Positions 1 to 10,590 of a DNA stretch of 64,000 nt are shown piece after piece. Positions within the stretch are counted from its first letter, which is position 1. Each line of letters opens with the position of its first letter. Origin of the DNA: Argyresthia goedartella (Eukaryota; Arthropoda; Insecta; Lepidoptera; Argyresthiidae). Both the position numbers and the translations under genes were made by a program. The stretch spans positions 28,662,383 to 28,726,382 of the forward strand of contig OX463814.1 of NCBI GenBank assembly GCA_949825045.1, written 5' to 3'. Under the pieces are notes generated by a model. It was given only the letters and a program-made list of their open reading frames with translations. It had not been told where the DNA came from and made no database searches.

Positions 1-779
1 TGTTGCGTGAAAAGGGCTTGCCGGTCTCGTATCACTATCTATACCTACTCAGCTGGCAAGCCATTCTTTCCTGGCATCTGCAGTAATATACTATTACTAT
101 TTTCCGAAACTCAAAACAGTTACAAGTTGAAGACTTTGAATTTATAACCTAAGTATTTTAAAACTTGCATAATTGCCTGGCTAATCTCAACTACAGACTA
201 AACTGAACTGTGTTGATACAGACAGCCTGTGGTATTGTAAGGTTTTCCCTACACTCTCCGCTGTACCCTAACAAAACTAACAACATTTCGATAAAGATCG
301 GAAATCCATGTGACATTTTTCTCATGTTCTATCCAAATTCTAAGGTCCTGGAATTACACTCAAGTAATATCGTCTGATACATAGTCTAGCCTTGTAAAAT
401 AATTCCTTTTCCATAGTCTGATTCCATGATTATTTTGTCTAAACGAGCAACTATCAAAATGTTTGTTTACAATTGTTTGACAACATTCTATCCGATCTAT
501 GTTTTTATACATACCATGTAGTTTTTCCTTATACTTTTACTGACCTCTGGGGAATTTTATGTTAATTCAAATTTCATGATTGGTGCTCGTGCTCGTGAGG
601 CGATGGTTGATTGTATGGACGCTCCCTTTAATTTAATTCATAACACAAACAAAATGCCGCATATTACACTAGAAGAGTAGAATTAGTGATTCAAAAATGC
701 CTAGAATCATTTACACGCAAGTAATATGAGCTAGAATCTGCTGCCGTGCGCGTAGGTGATGAAAAAGAAACCAAGCCAA
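1..779. other. No gene recognised
   Basis: AT-rich sequence with no long reading frame and no repeat or RNA that I can recognise on either strand. Confidence 0.5.
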
Positions 780-1062
780 GTGATACAAAGCAGAATATAA
801 CAAACTCCATCACTCAATTACGAAGGAGACTACACGACGAGTGTCAATATCAGGCTGAGTTGGAGTGACAGCTCGCGAACTCCGCACCGAGGCTCGAAAC
901 AAGCTGGCTCTGAACTAACCAGCGGTGCCCGCTCGACACACTGAGCCGACGAAGCCAACGGCGCAATGAAGTCAATGAGATGACTGCCGACATTGTTCAG
1001 GATCCAGTTAACGTGATTCCAGGAGATCCTGAATTTATAATAAACGTTGACAATGACTGGCA

Positions 1063-1350
1063 GGTTGTACCAAAACGCGAACGGCGACGGAAAACAAAAA
1101 CCAATGTATATGTGGTACAGGGTTGGACGACCCAGATTTACAAACAGTTAGGCGTGCTAAGAAAATCCATCCTTGCTTTTTACGTCCAGAAATTACAGCA
1201 GAGGCCACGATAGCCTATATGGAGAAGAGAAAATCATCTGGCAACTATAGAGTAGATAAACTTGAGCTCAAGCACACGTACTACACTTTATTTGCCATCT
1301 ACATCCCGGCAAGTCTGTTTGATTTCTTCTAATACACCGACCAATTGACC
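1063..1350 (+). pseudogene. LINE ORF1 (gag-like) fragment, family A
   Basis: Two overlapping short frames (from about 1063 and from 1123) together resemble the ORF1 product of the second copy at 12360-12680. Shared features are a basic stretch of lysine and arginine residues, a pattern K-K-I-H-x-C-F-x-R-P, and later L-K-H-x-x-Y-x-x-F-A-I. ORF1 proteins of this kind bind element RNA; that role is known for the class, not shown here. Frameshifts and stops make it non-functional. No start codon can be chosen with confidence. Confidence 0.55.
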
Positions 1351-1629
1351 CCCGAGGACCGAGGTGACAGAGTGATTTCGCCCCAGCACGTATCGAGCTG
1401 CACGCTTGTTACCTGACACCAGCAGCCCCGGGCTAGCCACGCGTGACGCCCGAGAACGCGGCGGCCGCGGCGCAGCAAACCTCGCCCACGGCACAAGCGC
1501 TGATACCCAAGCGCACGGCACCGGCGCTGACGACCACGCAAGCAGCACCGGCGCCGATAACCGCGCCCCCTAGAGGTCTGCCAAACCCACAAGAACCAAG
1601 AACCCCTACACAGTGAATATACAAAATAC

Positions 1630-2275
1630 TATCAGCATAGCCCTACAAAATGTGCAGTCCATGAACAATAAAACAAGAAACATAGAATTGCTAAAACAAG
1701 ATAAGTTATAATGTGATGTTTTACCCATAACCGAACACTGGCTAAAGAGCGGTCAATTAAAATGTATAAATCTGGCTGTTTTTAATTATGCCTCAAGTCA
1801 CTGTCGAGCTAAATACGAACATGGTGGCTCATGCTTATTCATAAATAAAAAGACCAAAGCCATTGAATAATTGACACATGAAAACTATACCTTGAGTTGT
1901 ATTGTAAAATATCAGCAATTTAGTTAATATACTATGATTTACTTATCAGAAATCAATCAAAGCATTTGACTTAATATCTGTATTGGACAAACTTTTTGGT
2001 AAGATTAACGACACCGGCCTTAGAGTGCAGACTCGTAGGTGACGCGAATATTGATACATTAGTTAGTAGTTCTGAAAATAAAAAGCTCAGTAACACACTC
2101 GTATCACATAGCTTTAGGAACTAGGTAGACTCCCCACGCGCATAACATCAGCATCGGCGACATCAATCGGTCACGTGTACTCCAACACTTTGGACCAGTT
2201 CAGGCCGGGGCCACGAGATCTCTCACCACCAACCTGAGTGACCACCTCGGCGTCAGCGCGGAGATGCTGTGCGGG
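1630..2275 (+). pseudogene. LINE endonuclease domain, broken
   Basis: Reading from about 1630 gives a segment beginning I-A-L-Q-N-V-Q-S-M-N and reaching an I-T-E-H-W-L-K motif, which is the N-terminal half of an exonuclease/endonuclease/phosphatase (AP-endonuclease-like) domain; the glutamate of T-E-H-W is the usual metal ligand. After stops at about 1707 and 1868 and frame changes, a later segment (about 2038-2275) ends with the S-D-H-L signature that closes this domain. In an active LINE the enzyme nicks the target DNA to prime reverse transcription. Three or more stops and several frameshifts show that it is dead. The middle of the domain seems degraded. Confidence 0.65.
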
Positions 2276-2899
2276 GAGCGCCCCCCGCCGCCGCCCGCCA
2301 CGCGCCTCGTCCGAGACTACACACTACAATCGAGAATTCGTGTTAGCTATAGATAGTATGGATAGAAGATCTGTTCTGTAGCAAAACAACCACAGAGGAG
2401 ATTGCCCAATCTATGGTAAACATTATTATGTGTAAAGCGTAAATATGCTTACCCTTAAAACGCAAACCGAATGTAAACAAAGAAAAATCATGCCTCAGTG
2501 GGAAAACATTCTGTCTAAAGTCCTTAGTGTCCGATTTAATTGAGTTTCAAACTTTCCATCCAAACGATACAGGTCTTTGTGACAAAGTTAAACTGATGAC
2601 TGAGAAACTTAATAACAATCTTTACTCGCACAGACTTCAGCATTTTTCCACTTAAATTAAGAATAGCGACAACCCTGTCAAAACAATGTGGCGTACAGTG
2701 GGCATGGAAACTTGTAAAAGCAAGAAATCCAGTATAGACTATACACAACTTATCAAACACCCCACTGGGCTAGTTTCCCAATTTAAGAAATAAGTTGTCG
2801 ACCACCTCATCTCCCAGTTTGTGAATGCAGTCCGTCTGTGTGGAGCTCCACCGGCCAACCTGTGCGCCGCGTCCGCCGAGTGACTCATCGCTGCGACTT

Positions 2900-3100
2900 C
2901 GCCTATTCATATCTGCAGAAGTTTTCAATATTATTATAACGCGAATAGCAAATAAGCCTAAAAAATATATTGATGTCATTTCTCTAAACCTTGTCCACAA
3001 TAAAGCATGCAACCTTTGCACCCCGCTCTGCATCATGTTTAATGAGTATTTTAAAGGTGGAATATATCCTAAATGCCTGAAATAACTGAAAATAAGCCTA
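2900..3100 (+). pseudogene. LINE reverse transcriptase N-terminal fragment
   Basis: The frame ending at 3085 contains a motif like P-L-C-I-M-F-N-E followed by G-G-I-Y-P-K-C-L-K, the typical approach to RT motif 1 in CR1/jockey LINEs, where the next residues are a K-x-x-P-I/L-Y-K-K-G stretch. The sequence breaks off directly after this at the mariner end. It belongs to the same element as the endonuclease upstream. Confidence 0.6.
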
Positions 3101-3470
3101 TTGTACGTGGGCCGCGCTAAAAAGTTTCCGGAAGGTATAAGAAAAAAATACTATTAAAGGTCAAAAATGAATTTATTGTTTCTCAAAATATTCTCCCTTT
3201 GCGTAAGTGCACTTTTTCATACGATTAAACCAATTATGAAAACATTTGTGCCTCTCCTCCGTGGTGACCTCATAAATGTATTTTTCATACTCTTCGACTG
3301 CCTCTTCTGGTGATGAAAATCGTTGACCGCGTAATTGGTTCTTCATTTTTGGGAACAGAAAAAAGTCACAAGGTGCCAGGTTAGAACTGAATGCAGGATG
3401 GCTCATAAGTTCTATGTCTTTCACCTTCAAAAATTCGTTTGAATGTCCGGCCGTATGAAAAATATATGCT
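3098..3470 (-). mobile_element. Mariner transposon, 3' end only (transposase C-terminus plus TIR)
   Basis: A minus-strand frame (3430-3173) encodes the C-terminal third of a mariner transposase: H-P-A-F-S-x-N-L-A-P-C-D-F-F-L-F-P-K with the third catalytic aspartate in the A-P-C-D motif (D34D type), then a tryptophan/F-N-R-M-K-K-C segment and the terminal G-E-Y-F-E-K-Q. Just beyond the stop, 3102-3137 (cgctaaaaagtttccgg) looks like a mariner terminal inverted repeat preceded by TA. The 5' two thirds of the gene and the other TIR are missing. The proline expected in the S-P-D motif has become an asparagine. It sits exactly where LINE family A copy 1 ends. Confidence 0.8.
3173..3430 (-). pseudogene. 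Mariner transposase C-terminal fragment
   Basis: Eighty-five codons are open and end at a stop 72 bp before the putative TIR. The fragment holds the last catalytic aspartate and the family-typical C-terminus, but neither of the first two catalytic aspartates nor the helix-turn-helix DNA-binding region is present. An intact mariner transposase is about 345 residues, so only about a quarter remains. It cannot act alone. Confidence 0.8.
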
Positions 3471-3548
3471 GCATACTGGACTGTTGCGACTAATATAACG
3501 GACTCTGAAAAACATCAAGCCCTGTGACGACAGTGAGAGGCAGTGAGG

Positions 3549-4655
3549 CTTTTTTTATCATACGGTGAAAATCTTCATGGACGCCAGGGAAGGCAGGCTC
3601 TGGCAGTGTCGGACTCTTACCGACTAAAAACACCATATGCCCACTTTCTTTCTTTTACCTCTAACAGAGTCAGAGTCTTTGCTAACTGCAATCCTTTCAT
3701 ACCAGTTCTCGCATTTATGTCTCTTGTACTTTTATTCTTCATGCTATTCCTTCTATCATTCGTCATCCTTTGCATCACTGTGGGTGGGTTTCCCACCTAT
3801 TTTATCTCTTTTAGACAGGGTGGATACAATATAATACAAACAAATTTTTAAACACAATCTTAAGAATTTCTTATAGAAAAGAATCTTAATCTATTTCCTT
3901 AATTATATTTATGTACTAATTACGTTTTGTTTGTATAATTACACTCATATACTATACTATATGTTGCTATCATACTTTCCTTAAGCTACTTTATTTCTAT
4001 TATTTACTCTTATCACAATTTGTCTACAGAATTCCAAGACTATGTTCCGATCTCTACTTTTAATAATCGTGGGTAAATCATCTACAAATAACTTAATGTC
4101 TAATATTTGCTCCAAATCAAATCTATCTCTAGCGAAAATAGGGCATTCCAGGATCAGGTGTTCAACCGTTTCGTTAGCCTCAGGGTCGCAGAGGCAGGAT
4201 GGACTCTCCTTACATCTGAAGTGACTCAGGTATGAGGAGAACCTCTCGTGCCCCGTGAGTATTTGTGTGATTTGGCCGTCCATTTTTTTTTTCCTGACGA
4301 TAGCATGTGCTGTCACCTCATCCGGAAAAAACATCTTTGTTCCGGAAGCCGTTTCCTCCGATCTATACCTTATGTCCCATTCTTCAATCGTACCCTTCCG
4401 AATACTACGTTTGATGAATGAGACAGGGTCAATGCCCTGCAATCGTAATCCGGTTTCTAAAAACCAGCCTTTGGCTATATTCAGCTGTCATCAGTCCTAT
4501 AATAAGCTACGGTGCGATAGTCTGGTGGCCACGAACCAAACTATCCACTGAAAAAGCTAAACTACAACGACTTCAGAGGCTGGCTTGCATGGCAGTAACG
4601 GGATGCATGAGGACCACACCCTCTGCGGCCTTGAAAGTCATACTGGATCTGTCAC
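3549..4655 (-). mobile_element. RNase-H-clade LINE (R1/LOA/I-like), 5'-truncated with inverted 5' segment
   Basis: The minus strand from about 4475 down to 3549 holds the end of a LINE ORF2, its stop at 3981, and a 3' region ending in a short A-run (T-run at 3548-3554 on the plus strand). The plus strand from about 4470 to 4655 holds an upstream part of the same type of ORF2 in the opposite direction. The sequence between them (the RNase H region) is absent. This is the arrangement expected from twin priming during target-primed reverse transcription. Confidence 0.7.
3981..4475 (-). pseudogene. LINE ORF2 C-terminus with CCHC zinc knuckle
   Basis: The open frame includes T-G-H-E-R-F-S-S-Y-L, then a cysteine pair in S-C-L-C-D, followed by T-V-E-H-L-I-L-E-C-P. 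This gag-like CCHC knuckle after the RNase H domain is characteristic of R1/LOA/I-type LINE ORF2 proteins. The reading continues upstream of the first possible start to about 4475, so no start codon belongs to it. It ends with a natural stop followed by a 3' untranslated region of about 430 bp. Confidence 0.7.
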
Positions 4656-4660
4656 CTAAT
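4465..4660 (+). pseudogene. LINE ORF2 thumb segment, inverted relative to its 3' part
   Basis: The plus strand encodes Y-S-A-V-I-S-P-I-I-S-Y-G-A-I-V-W-W followed by a lysine/leucine-rich L-Q-R-L-Q-R-L-A-C stretch and T-T-P-S-A-A-L. This is the segment between the RT palm and RNase H in RNase-H-clade LINEs. Similarity stops at about 4655 (L-D-L-S-P). It lies head to head with the minus-strand C-terminal segment, the two meeting near 4465-4480. Confidence 0.7.
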
Positions 4661-5874
4661 GTAAATATCCCCCCCTTTTATGTTAATTTTTTATATTTTA
4701 ACCTATACTTAACAAAACGCTTTTAAGCATATGTAGATTGCAGAAATATTCAATAGTAATATTTCTCAGTGTAATGGCCAAATGTGATCGTATTACTGTG
4801 GTAGGACTTGCTACGTTGTGTAACTTTTTGTTTCAGCAAACCCAGATTCTTTTAGAGGCATGAAATAGGTAAAGAAAATCCATGAGAAAGAAATTAATAG
4901 TTTGAGATGGAGGTGATGTAATTGGTCATAAAAATTTGTTTAGAAAGATTTGGAAAGATCCTTGGACGAGGCAAACATCGAATAATTATAAACTTAAAGA
5001 AGGTAGTTACAGTTCCCTAAATCTAGATTCTGTCGCTTTTGTCATAAAAAAAATGGGGGAAGGGGGGGAGTGGTAGATGCCCCAAACCTCGCATCTACCT
5101 GTGAATTCCAACCACCATTGCTAAGTGAAAGATCTCGCATCTAGATTAACATCTAGTTGCGAGATCTGTTGAATTCCCTTTAATGAGGAGTAAGGATTTC
5201 CCTAAGCTTGGCACAGGATGCTACAATAGGGCCTAACGGACTCTAAGTGACGCATGTACTTATGTCAAATGACAAACTTGGAGCTATTTTGATATTCCCT
5301 ACGGGTGTGATTCCTCGACCGAATGCAAATCATATTAATTCGTTAGCATTCCCGCAGTATGAAACTGCAACAACGCCACGTGACTCGGAAGTATTCGCGG
5401 TCACCTGTCCCATTCAGACAACCGCGAGAACCGGTCAGCAATAATTTAATTCGCGGGGTTTGGAAGACATATTCCCATCCTTTCTTACGTAATGGCGTGA
5501 CCTACTCCCTTGCCATCGGGCACCACTACTACTCGCCATGACAATATGTACATCCCCTACCCTGTAGACTTTTCAGGCAATCACACCACCTACAAAGGGG
5601 CAGATCCCTATTATTCGCCCAAGTTCGCAATATGACACAACCACCACATCACACAAGAGCATAAATTACAATTCAATATACAATACAAATAGCCAACAGG
5701 CACTCCGGCTACCAGGTAGTGAAGTTTTAATCAACACCAAACCGACAGCATAATTCTTATCTGTAATAAATAACAATCAAAAATAGCTTCAATTGAAGCA
5801 GGCTAGATAAATTATGTATATGTAGGTATTTAAGAACGCTAATGCAAGCTCTGTCATTCTTAAGAATTTGGTAT
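4661..5874. other. No gene recognised; one perfect-looking palindrome
   Basis: No supported coding sequence. Short frames at 5247-5541 have no recognisable domain. The one structured spot is the palindrome at 5130-5167, listed separately. Confidence 0.4.
5130..5167. repeat. Palindrome, 17-bp arms
   Basis: Arms 5130-5146 and 5151-5167 are reverse complements except for one position, around a TAAC loop. The arms contain agatctcgca and tgcgagatct. Function unknown; it could be a MITE core or a template-switch product. Confidence 0.7.
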
Positions 5875-6690
5875 AGTTAACCTTTAACTGGTGACAAGGG
5901 GTCTTACAGGCCCAGCGGCGTCAGTAAAACAACATTTTGGCACCTTCTCCGGGATTCCTTGGGCTCATCACCTGAGTAGCTTCGAGTTTACTTGCGTCAA
6001 TGCCGTAGAAGGGGATATCTGTGTCGGACAGGCTTAAATCGGTAAGTTACATTGGCGTAAAGTTCGGCAGGGGTCTCTCAGACCCCAGGTCACCACTTAC
6101 GTAATTTTTTACGTAATTTTATTGTATTGTTTTTTCACATTTTTAACCGAGAACAATCAAAACTCCAGGAAAGCAGGAGCCAGTTGTCTTCCTCGATAAA
6201 AGCGCCAATCAAATTACCAGTTTGAATTGTGTCTGAAACGTGTGTGCTTGCAGTGTGCAAAAAAATTATGCCCAGACTGCATATAAAAATTGGCAAAGTT
6301 CGACCATTGTCAATTTCGTGAAAATACACTTTTGATTTTAGTTATTTTTTTTTCTTAATTCATTATTACTTCAATATTATAGAAAAAAGTGTTTTTTTGT
6401 CAAAATATGTTGATTAATTTTTTGCTTATGTAATTTGTGATCTCATCTCTAGTTTTTTGATTGTTAAGACGACATACATTAAAATTGCAAGATCGTAACA
6501 AAAAATATATTCAGAGTATAGGTATTTGTTTTATTTTATCCATTTATATATGATAACACAGTTTTTACATACTCTGGCTAGCTACCACACTTAATTTCTA
6601 TGATTTATACTAGATACCGCAGTGGGCCTCTCAGTCCCCTCGTCACCAGTTACGTTACACAAAAACCATGTCACCAGTCAAAGGTAAACT
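5875..6690. mobile_element. piggyBac-like MITE (TTAA-type), no transposase
   Basis: The left end reads ttaacctttaactggtgaca and the right end, reverse complemented, reads tttacctttgactggtgaca, so about 20 bp of terminal inverted repeat are visible with few mismatches. The left flank is TTAA and the right flank TAAA, which suggests a TTAA target duplication with one change. Subterminal copies of a motif like ggggtctctcagacccc-gtcaccasttacgt occur at 6070-6110 and 6620-6660. TTAA duplications and subterminal repeats are features of piggyBac-type elements. The interior has only a 64-codon frame of no known family. Confidence 0.55.
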
Positions 6691-7204
6691 TCACGGAAGG
6701 TGGAGAAAAATGTAACCAGAGTAGTTCTATAAAATTTTAATAAATACAAGTGCCAAGTAGATTAACGCAATACTACTAAGTGTTACCTGTGTAACTTAAT
6801 TTTACAGAAATTTAGAACACAAAGGAAGGGAAATAAACTAATCCGTCAGTTTGATTATTACAGGATGAGCTAACTGACAAAGAACTCAACTGTAATTTTA
6901 GTTCAGGATATGAGGATGGGGACTGCCTACCTAAGCGGCTAGCCGACGACAGATCTACCTTAATCAATTTTGAAAACCCAGTAACACGCATCTCATGTCG
7001 ACGCAGCTATTTAAATAGGCGAACGACAGTGCTACGCATTATGGACTATCATTACACGCTTTGTATCTACACATTTGAAATTCAGATAAGTATAATGAGG
7101 AGTCCGTGTCGAAATAATTAACTTAATGTTCCAGTAACAATTATATACGCCCCTACTTAGACCGAAACCTCAGAGTATATCTGGATCGTAGAAGTTTCAC
7201 GTCG
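6691..7204. other. No gene recognised
   Basis: AT-rich spacer between the MITE and the LINE 3' tail. No frame or repeat that I can support. Confidence 0.4.
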
Positions 7205-9160
7205 CAAACTGGAATCAAAAAATCAAAATCAAAATCAAAAATCATTTATTTCCATAGGATGTTGTTACATCACTTAGATCCGTCATTACATTTTTTTGGG
7301 AGAGTTCACTAACCCAATGGCGGAATCTGTGGAGAAGAGCTCACCGAAGAAACTCCACAGTCGTCGCATCTTTTGCGTTTCCTTTTTTAAATAAAATATT
7401 GTCAAATTACAAAATGAATGCTAATTATATATCGAAACAGCCTGTTACTCAAACAATCTATTCCCATGGACATCTGTCCTCTAAGTAATCAGATATCCTG
7501 TAGTAATCTTTTTTATACAATTTCTGTTTTATTATTATTTTAAACTTGTCTAAAGGTAAGTTTTTAATATCAGTAGGGACCTTATTGTAATAGCGTATAC
7601 AATTGCCTTTAAAAGAATTACTAATTTTATGTAGTCGGCTTACATAAGCAACCAACTTGTCTTTATTTCTAGTATTAAAATTGGGTATATCACTGTACTT
7701 CTGAAAATTAGTTATATTTCTTTTTACATACACAAGATTGTCATAGATATATTGAGACACAAATATCAGAATATTGATTTCTTTAAACTTTTCCCTCAGT
7801 GACACTCTAGGCCCTAATCTATAAATTGCACGAACAGCCCGTTTCTGCAGAATAAATATACTATTAGCATTCGCAGCGTGACCCCACAATAAAATACCAT
7901 AGGTCATAAGACTATGAAAGTAACTAAAGTAGACTAGTCTAGCGGTGTCTACGTCGGTAAGAGCTCTAATTTTTTTAACTGCGAACGCTGCCGAACTCAG
8001 TCTGTTCGACAATTTATTTAAATGAGGATCCCATTGTAGTTTGGCGTCTAAAGTAATGCCCAAAAAGACAGTCGACTGCACAAGGTCCAATCTCTGTCCT
8101 TTTATAAATATCTCTGTAGTTACCGGGTTCACATTGGGTAACACGAATTTAATACATTTAGTTTTCTTTTCATTAAGTAATAAATTGTTAACAGTAAACC
8201 AGTTCACTATACTAGAGATAGCATTGTTTACCTCGTCATAATTTGATTGCTGTCTTTTAACTTTAAATATCAAAGAAGTATCATCGGCAAACAATACTAA
8301 CCCATGTTTTGCTTTAACAAGGTAAGGTAAATCATTAATATATACTAAAAACAAGAAAGGACCAAGAATTGAACCTTGCGGTACGCCCATACTTATTGAA
8401 GACCCAGGTGATCTTTTCCCATTAACATCGACCATCTGAACCCTATCTGTTAGATATGACTCCAGAAGGCCAAGTGCCTGATCTTTTACACCATAATGGC
8501 GTAACTTCCTGACAAGAGTGTCATGATGGACGCAATCAAAAGCCTTGGATAGATCGCAGAAGACACCTATTGCATCCATTGCGTCTTCCCAGGCATCAAA
8601 AATATTGTCGATTAGTTCAACACCAGCATCGGCTGTTGAACGACCCTTTGTGAAACCAAACTGAGCAATATGAATTAAATTATTGAGATAAAAATGACTT
8701 TGCAATTGATTAAGTATGAGTTTTTCAAATATTTTGCTAAGCGTTGGTAGTATCGATATGGGTCTAAAATTGGTGGGGTCTGATGTACTACCAGCTTTGA
8801 ATAAAGGTATAACTTTACTTAGTTTCATCAAGTCAGGAAACACACCACTATCTATACATTGATTAAATATACAACAAAGGTGAGGTGCAATACAATCTAC
8901 AATGGAACTAATAATTTTTACTGATAGACCATGGGCGTCAGCTGTCTTTTTCATTTCCAGGGATTTAAACGCTTTTACAATGTCTTCATTATTTACGTGC
9001 CTAAATTTAAAATCTGTTTTACATTCCTCAAAGTTTTGTTTAAGTATAGATTCAGCAGCAGCGGGAGATGAATTTAAAGACTTGGTTGTTAAAACTGGAA
9101 TTCCCGTAAAGAAATTTTCGAAAGCTTTTGCTACTTCTAGGGAACCGGAACCGGAACCTT
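7205..9160 (-). mobile_element. CR1/Daphne-like LINE, 5'-truncated, best-preserved RT in the window
   Basis: The minus strand carries an open RT frame from about 9160 to the stop at 7458, then a 3' untranslated region of about 250 bp and a tail made of repeated tttttga-type units (tcaaaa repeats at 7217-7242 on the plus strand). A simple-repeat tail in place of poly(A) is usual for CR1-type LINEs. ORF1 and the endonuclease are missing, so this is a 5'-truncated insertion. The frame is intact, which argues for a fairly young copy. Confidence 0.85.
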
Positions 9161-9248
9161 TCAAAATAAGTGTTATATAAAAGTAGATATATATATAGAA
9201 AAACCATAAAATATAAATCACAGTGAATAAAATTAATATTAGGCACAC
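7458..9248 (-). CDS. LINE reverse transcriptase (RT plus C-terminal region, no RNase H)
   Basis: This 596-codon frame is open, but residues 1 to about 30 (hydrophobic, isoleucine/tyrosine rich) come from the flank; LINE-derived sequence begins near residue 31. RT motifs follow in order: V-I-P-L-F-K-A-G (about 146-153), N-F-R-P-I-S (160-165), Q-F-G-F (196-199), the first catalytic aspartate in C-D-L-S-K-A-F-D (D232), G-V-P-Q-G-S-I-L-G-P (288-297) and the catalytic box F-A-D-D (320-323). The C-terminal third has W-G-H-A-A-N and Q-K-R-A-V-R-A-I-Y motifs typical of CR1/jockey-group elements without RNase H. The enzyme would copy its own RNA at a nicked target, but the endonuclease needed for that is missing here. 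The start codon is not original. Confidence 0.85.
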   Translation of the reverse strand: MCLILILFTVIYILWFFYIYIYFYITLILKGSGSGSLEVAKAFENFFTGIPVLTTKSLNSSPAAAESILKQNFEECKTDFKFRHVNNEDIVKAFKSLEMKKTADAHGLSVKIISSIVDCIAPHLCCIFNQCIDSGVFPDLMKLSKVIPLFKAGSTSDPTNFRPISILPTLSKIFEKLILNQLQSHFYLNNLIHIAQFGFTKGRSTADAGVELIDNIFDAWEDAMDAIGVFCDLSKAFDCVHHDTLVRKLRHYGVKDQALGLLESYLTDRVQMVDVNGKRSPGSSISMGVPQGSILGPFLFLVYINDLPYLVKAKHGLVLFADDTSLIFKVKRQQSNYDEVNNAISSIVNWFTVNNLLLNEKKTKCIKFVLPNVNPVTTEIFIKGQRLDLVQSTVFLGITLDAKLQWDPHLNKLSNRLSSAAFAVKKIRALTDVDTARLVYFSYFHSLMTYGILLWGHAANANSIFILQKRAVRAIYRLGPRVSLREKFKEINILIFVSQYIYDNLVYVKRNITNFQKYSDIPNFNTRNKDKLVAYVSRLHKISNSFKGNCIRYYNKVPTDIKNLPLDKFKIIIKQKLYKKDYYRISDYLEDRCPWE

Positions 9249-9499
9249 GTCACCGGATTGTAATAAACACTAAAAAGAAAAGGTGAGTATAGGCCTTTTC
9301 CTCTGTCAACCACGAGAGCTTGTTAAACCTAATAAACTATATAATTCTAGCGCTGAATCAGATCAATAAATATGATTCAAAACGACAAAGGAATGCGTCT
9401 TACATATCTTAAAATGAATTTATAAGCGTTGAACAATTTATGAACTATAACTATTGAATTATACTCAGTGATCTGGATTCGAACCAGATTAATTGTCAT
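9249..9499. other. Spacer, no gene recognised
   Basis: AT-rich spacer between the LINE 5' truncation point and the SINE-like sequence. Nothing supportable. Confidence 0.4.
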
Positions 9500-9690
9500 T
9501 CTCCGTGGTCTATTGAGCCTCACGATCGCCACCCACACAGAAGATGCAGGCTCGACTCTCGATCATGTACCAATGCGACACTCAATCCATCCCAAGCACA
9601 CCACACGACGTTGTAACGGCGATGGAAAAACATCGTGAGAAAACCTTCATAATTCTCCACATCTTTGAAATGTAATAAAATAAAATAAAC
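9500..9690 (+). mobile_element. SINE-like element (tRNA-related head, lepidopteran body)
   Basis: A segment with a B-box-like ggctcgactctc (about 9550) is followed by a body containing gacgttgtaacggcgatggaaaaacatcgtgagaaaacc, here named by position 9610-9645, and an A-rich end (aataaaataaaataaac at 9673-9690). The 'gatggaaaaacatcgtgaggaaacc' body is one I associate with interspersed lepidopteran repeats. The A box is poorly preserved. Confidence 0.45.
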
Positions 9691-10590
9691 TCACCAATTT
9701 ATGCTATCCTTCGCTCAACTGCCTCGCGTACCTGTACTCGCCACTCGGTGCTGCAATTTTGCCTCTCGCGCACGGCACCAGGAAAGCTTCCCCACACTTC
9801 CTGTACTCCCGCTCTGTGAAGTCGCTCGCTGTCGACCCGACCTCCCTGTTCCGTGTCTCAACCCGGTCTCCTTACCCCTTTTTGTTTTTTTGTTGCAGGG
9901 GAAAAAAATGTTTTTTTTTTGTTGTAGGGGAAAAAAATGGAATTACCCATGCCCAGGAGTCAGACCTCCCTGCTATGTCCGGGTCCCCACATATTGAGCG
10001 GGCATCAGCTCGTGTGGTATACGGACTAAAAACAACCCCTTTGTTTTTACAGTTGTCTTAGTAAGAATTAACTGTGAGCCATGAGGTCTCCTTACCCTGT
10101 CAAATTTCCGGCCTTTCGGCGTAGGCGCATCCCACCTACCCTACTACCTACCCTTCCAGTCTCGACCAATCACATCACCAAATCTCATTCAAGACTACGC
10201 CCCTATGTCATCTCATTGGCCCATGTACTCATGGTGCTATCAGGATTATTATTTTAACAAGCATAATAGTTAGCCTATTTAGTTCTTTCCATGTTTAGTG
10301 CCACCCTAAGTAATAGAACGATACTGATACATAAACATTTCGCCACCGCCTATATGATGTTGTTTATTATTTTTTTATTATTAGGTTATCGCTATTATTA
10401 TTATTAGGTTATTAGGTTATATACTTTATTTAGTTCTTTGCGTCACACACTTGCCCAAAGTGGGTGATAAAACAATTAGCAACCAAGATTAAATATATAA
10501 GGATCCCACTTTATTATGTTACCTAAAAACAATGATTCAGTGAATGATTATAAGCCTAATCTAACCTTTCAGAGCTCAATTAATTTTAAC
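9691..10590. other. No gene recognised; small tandem duplication
   Basis: Pyrimidine-rich sequence with two overlapping frames of about 100 codons (9701-10061) that show no domain. At 9886-9939 a unit of about 27 bp (tttttttgttgcaggggaaaaaaatg) is nearly duplicated. The rest is AT-rich. Confidence 0.4.

Larger units (their letters stand above)
780..3100 (+). mobile_element. Decayed LINE (non-LTR retrotransposon), copy 1 of family A
   Basis: The stretch carries, in the right order and on one strand, pieces of an ORF1 protein, an endonuclease and the beginning of a reverse transcriptase, all broken by stops and frameshifts. A second copy of the same family lies at 11520-13290: the ORF1 segment and the endonuclease C-terminal segment (ending in a serine-aspartate-histidine-leucine motif) correspond in the two copies. 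The order ORF1, AP-type endonuclease, RT fits CR1/jockey-type LINEs; the exact clade is not resolved. The element stops inside the RT at about 3100, where a mariner end begins. Confidence 0.75.

Noticed and set aside
9701..10061. Two overlapping frames of about 100 codons as a small gene
   Set aside because: No domain, proline/cysteine-rich by composition, and they cross a small duplicated low-complexity segment.
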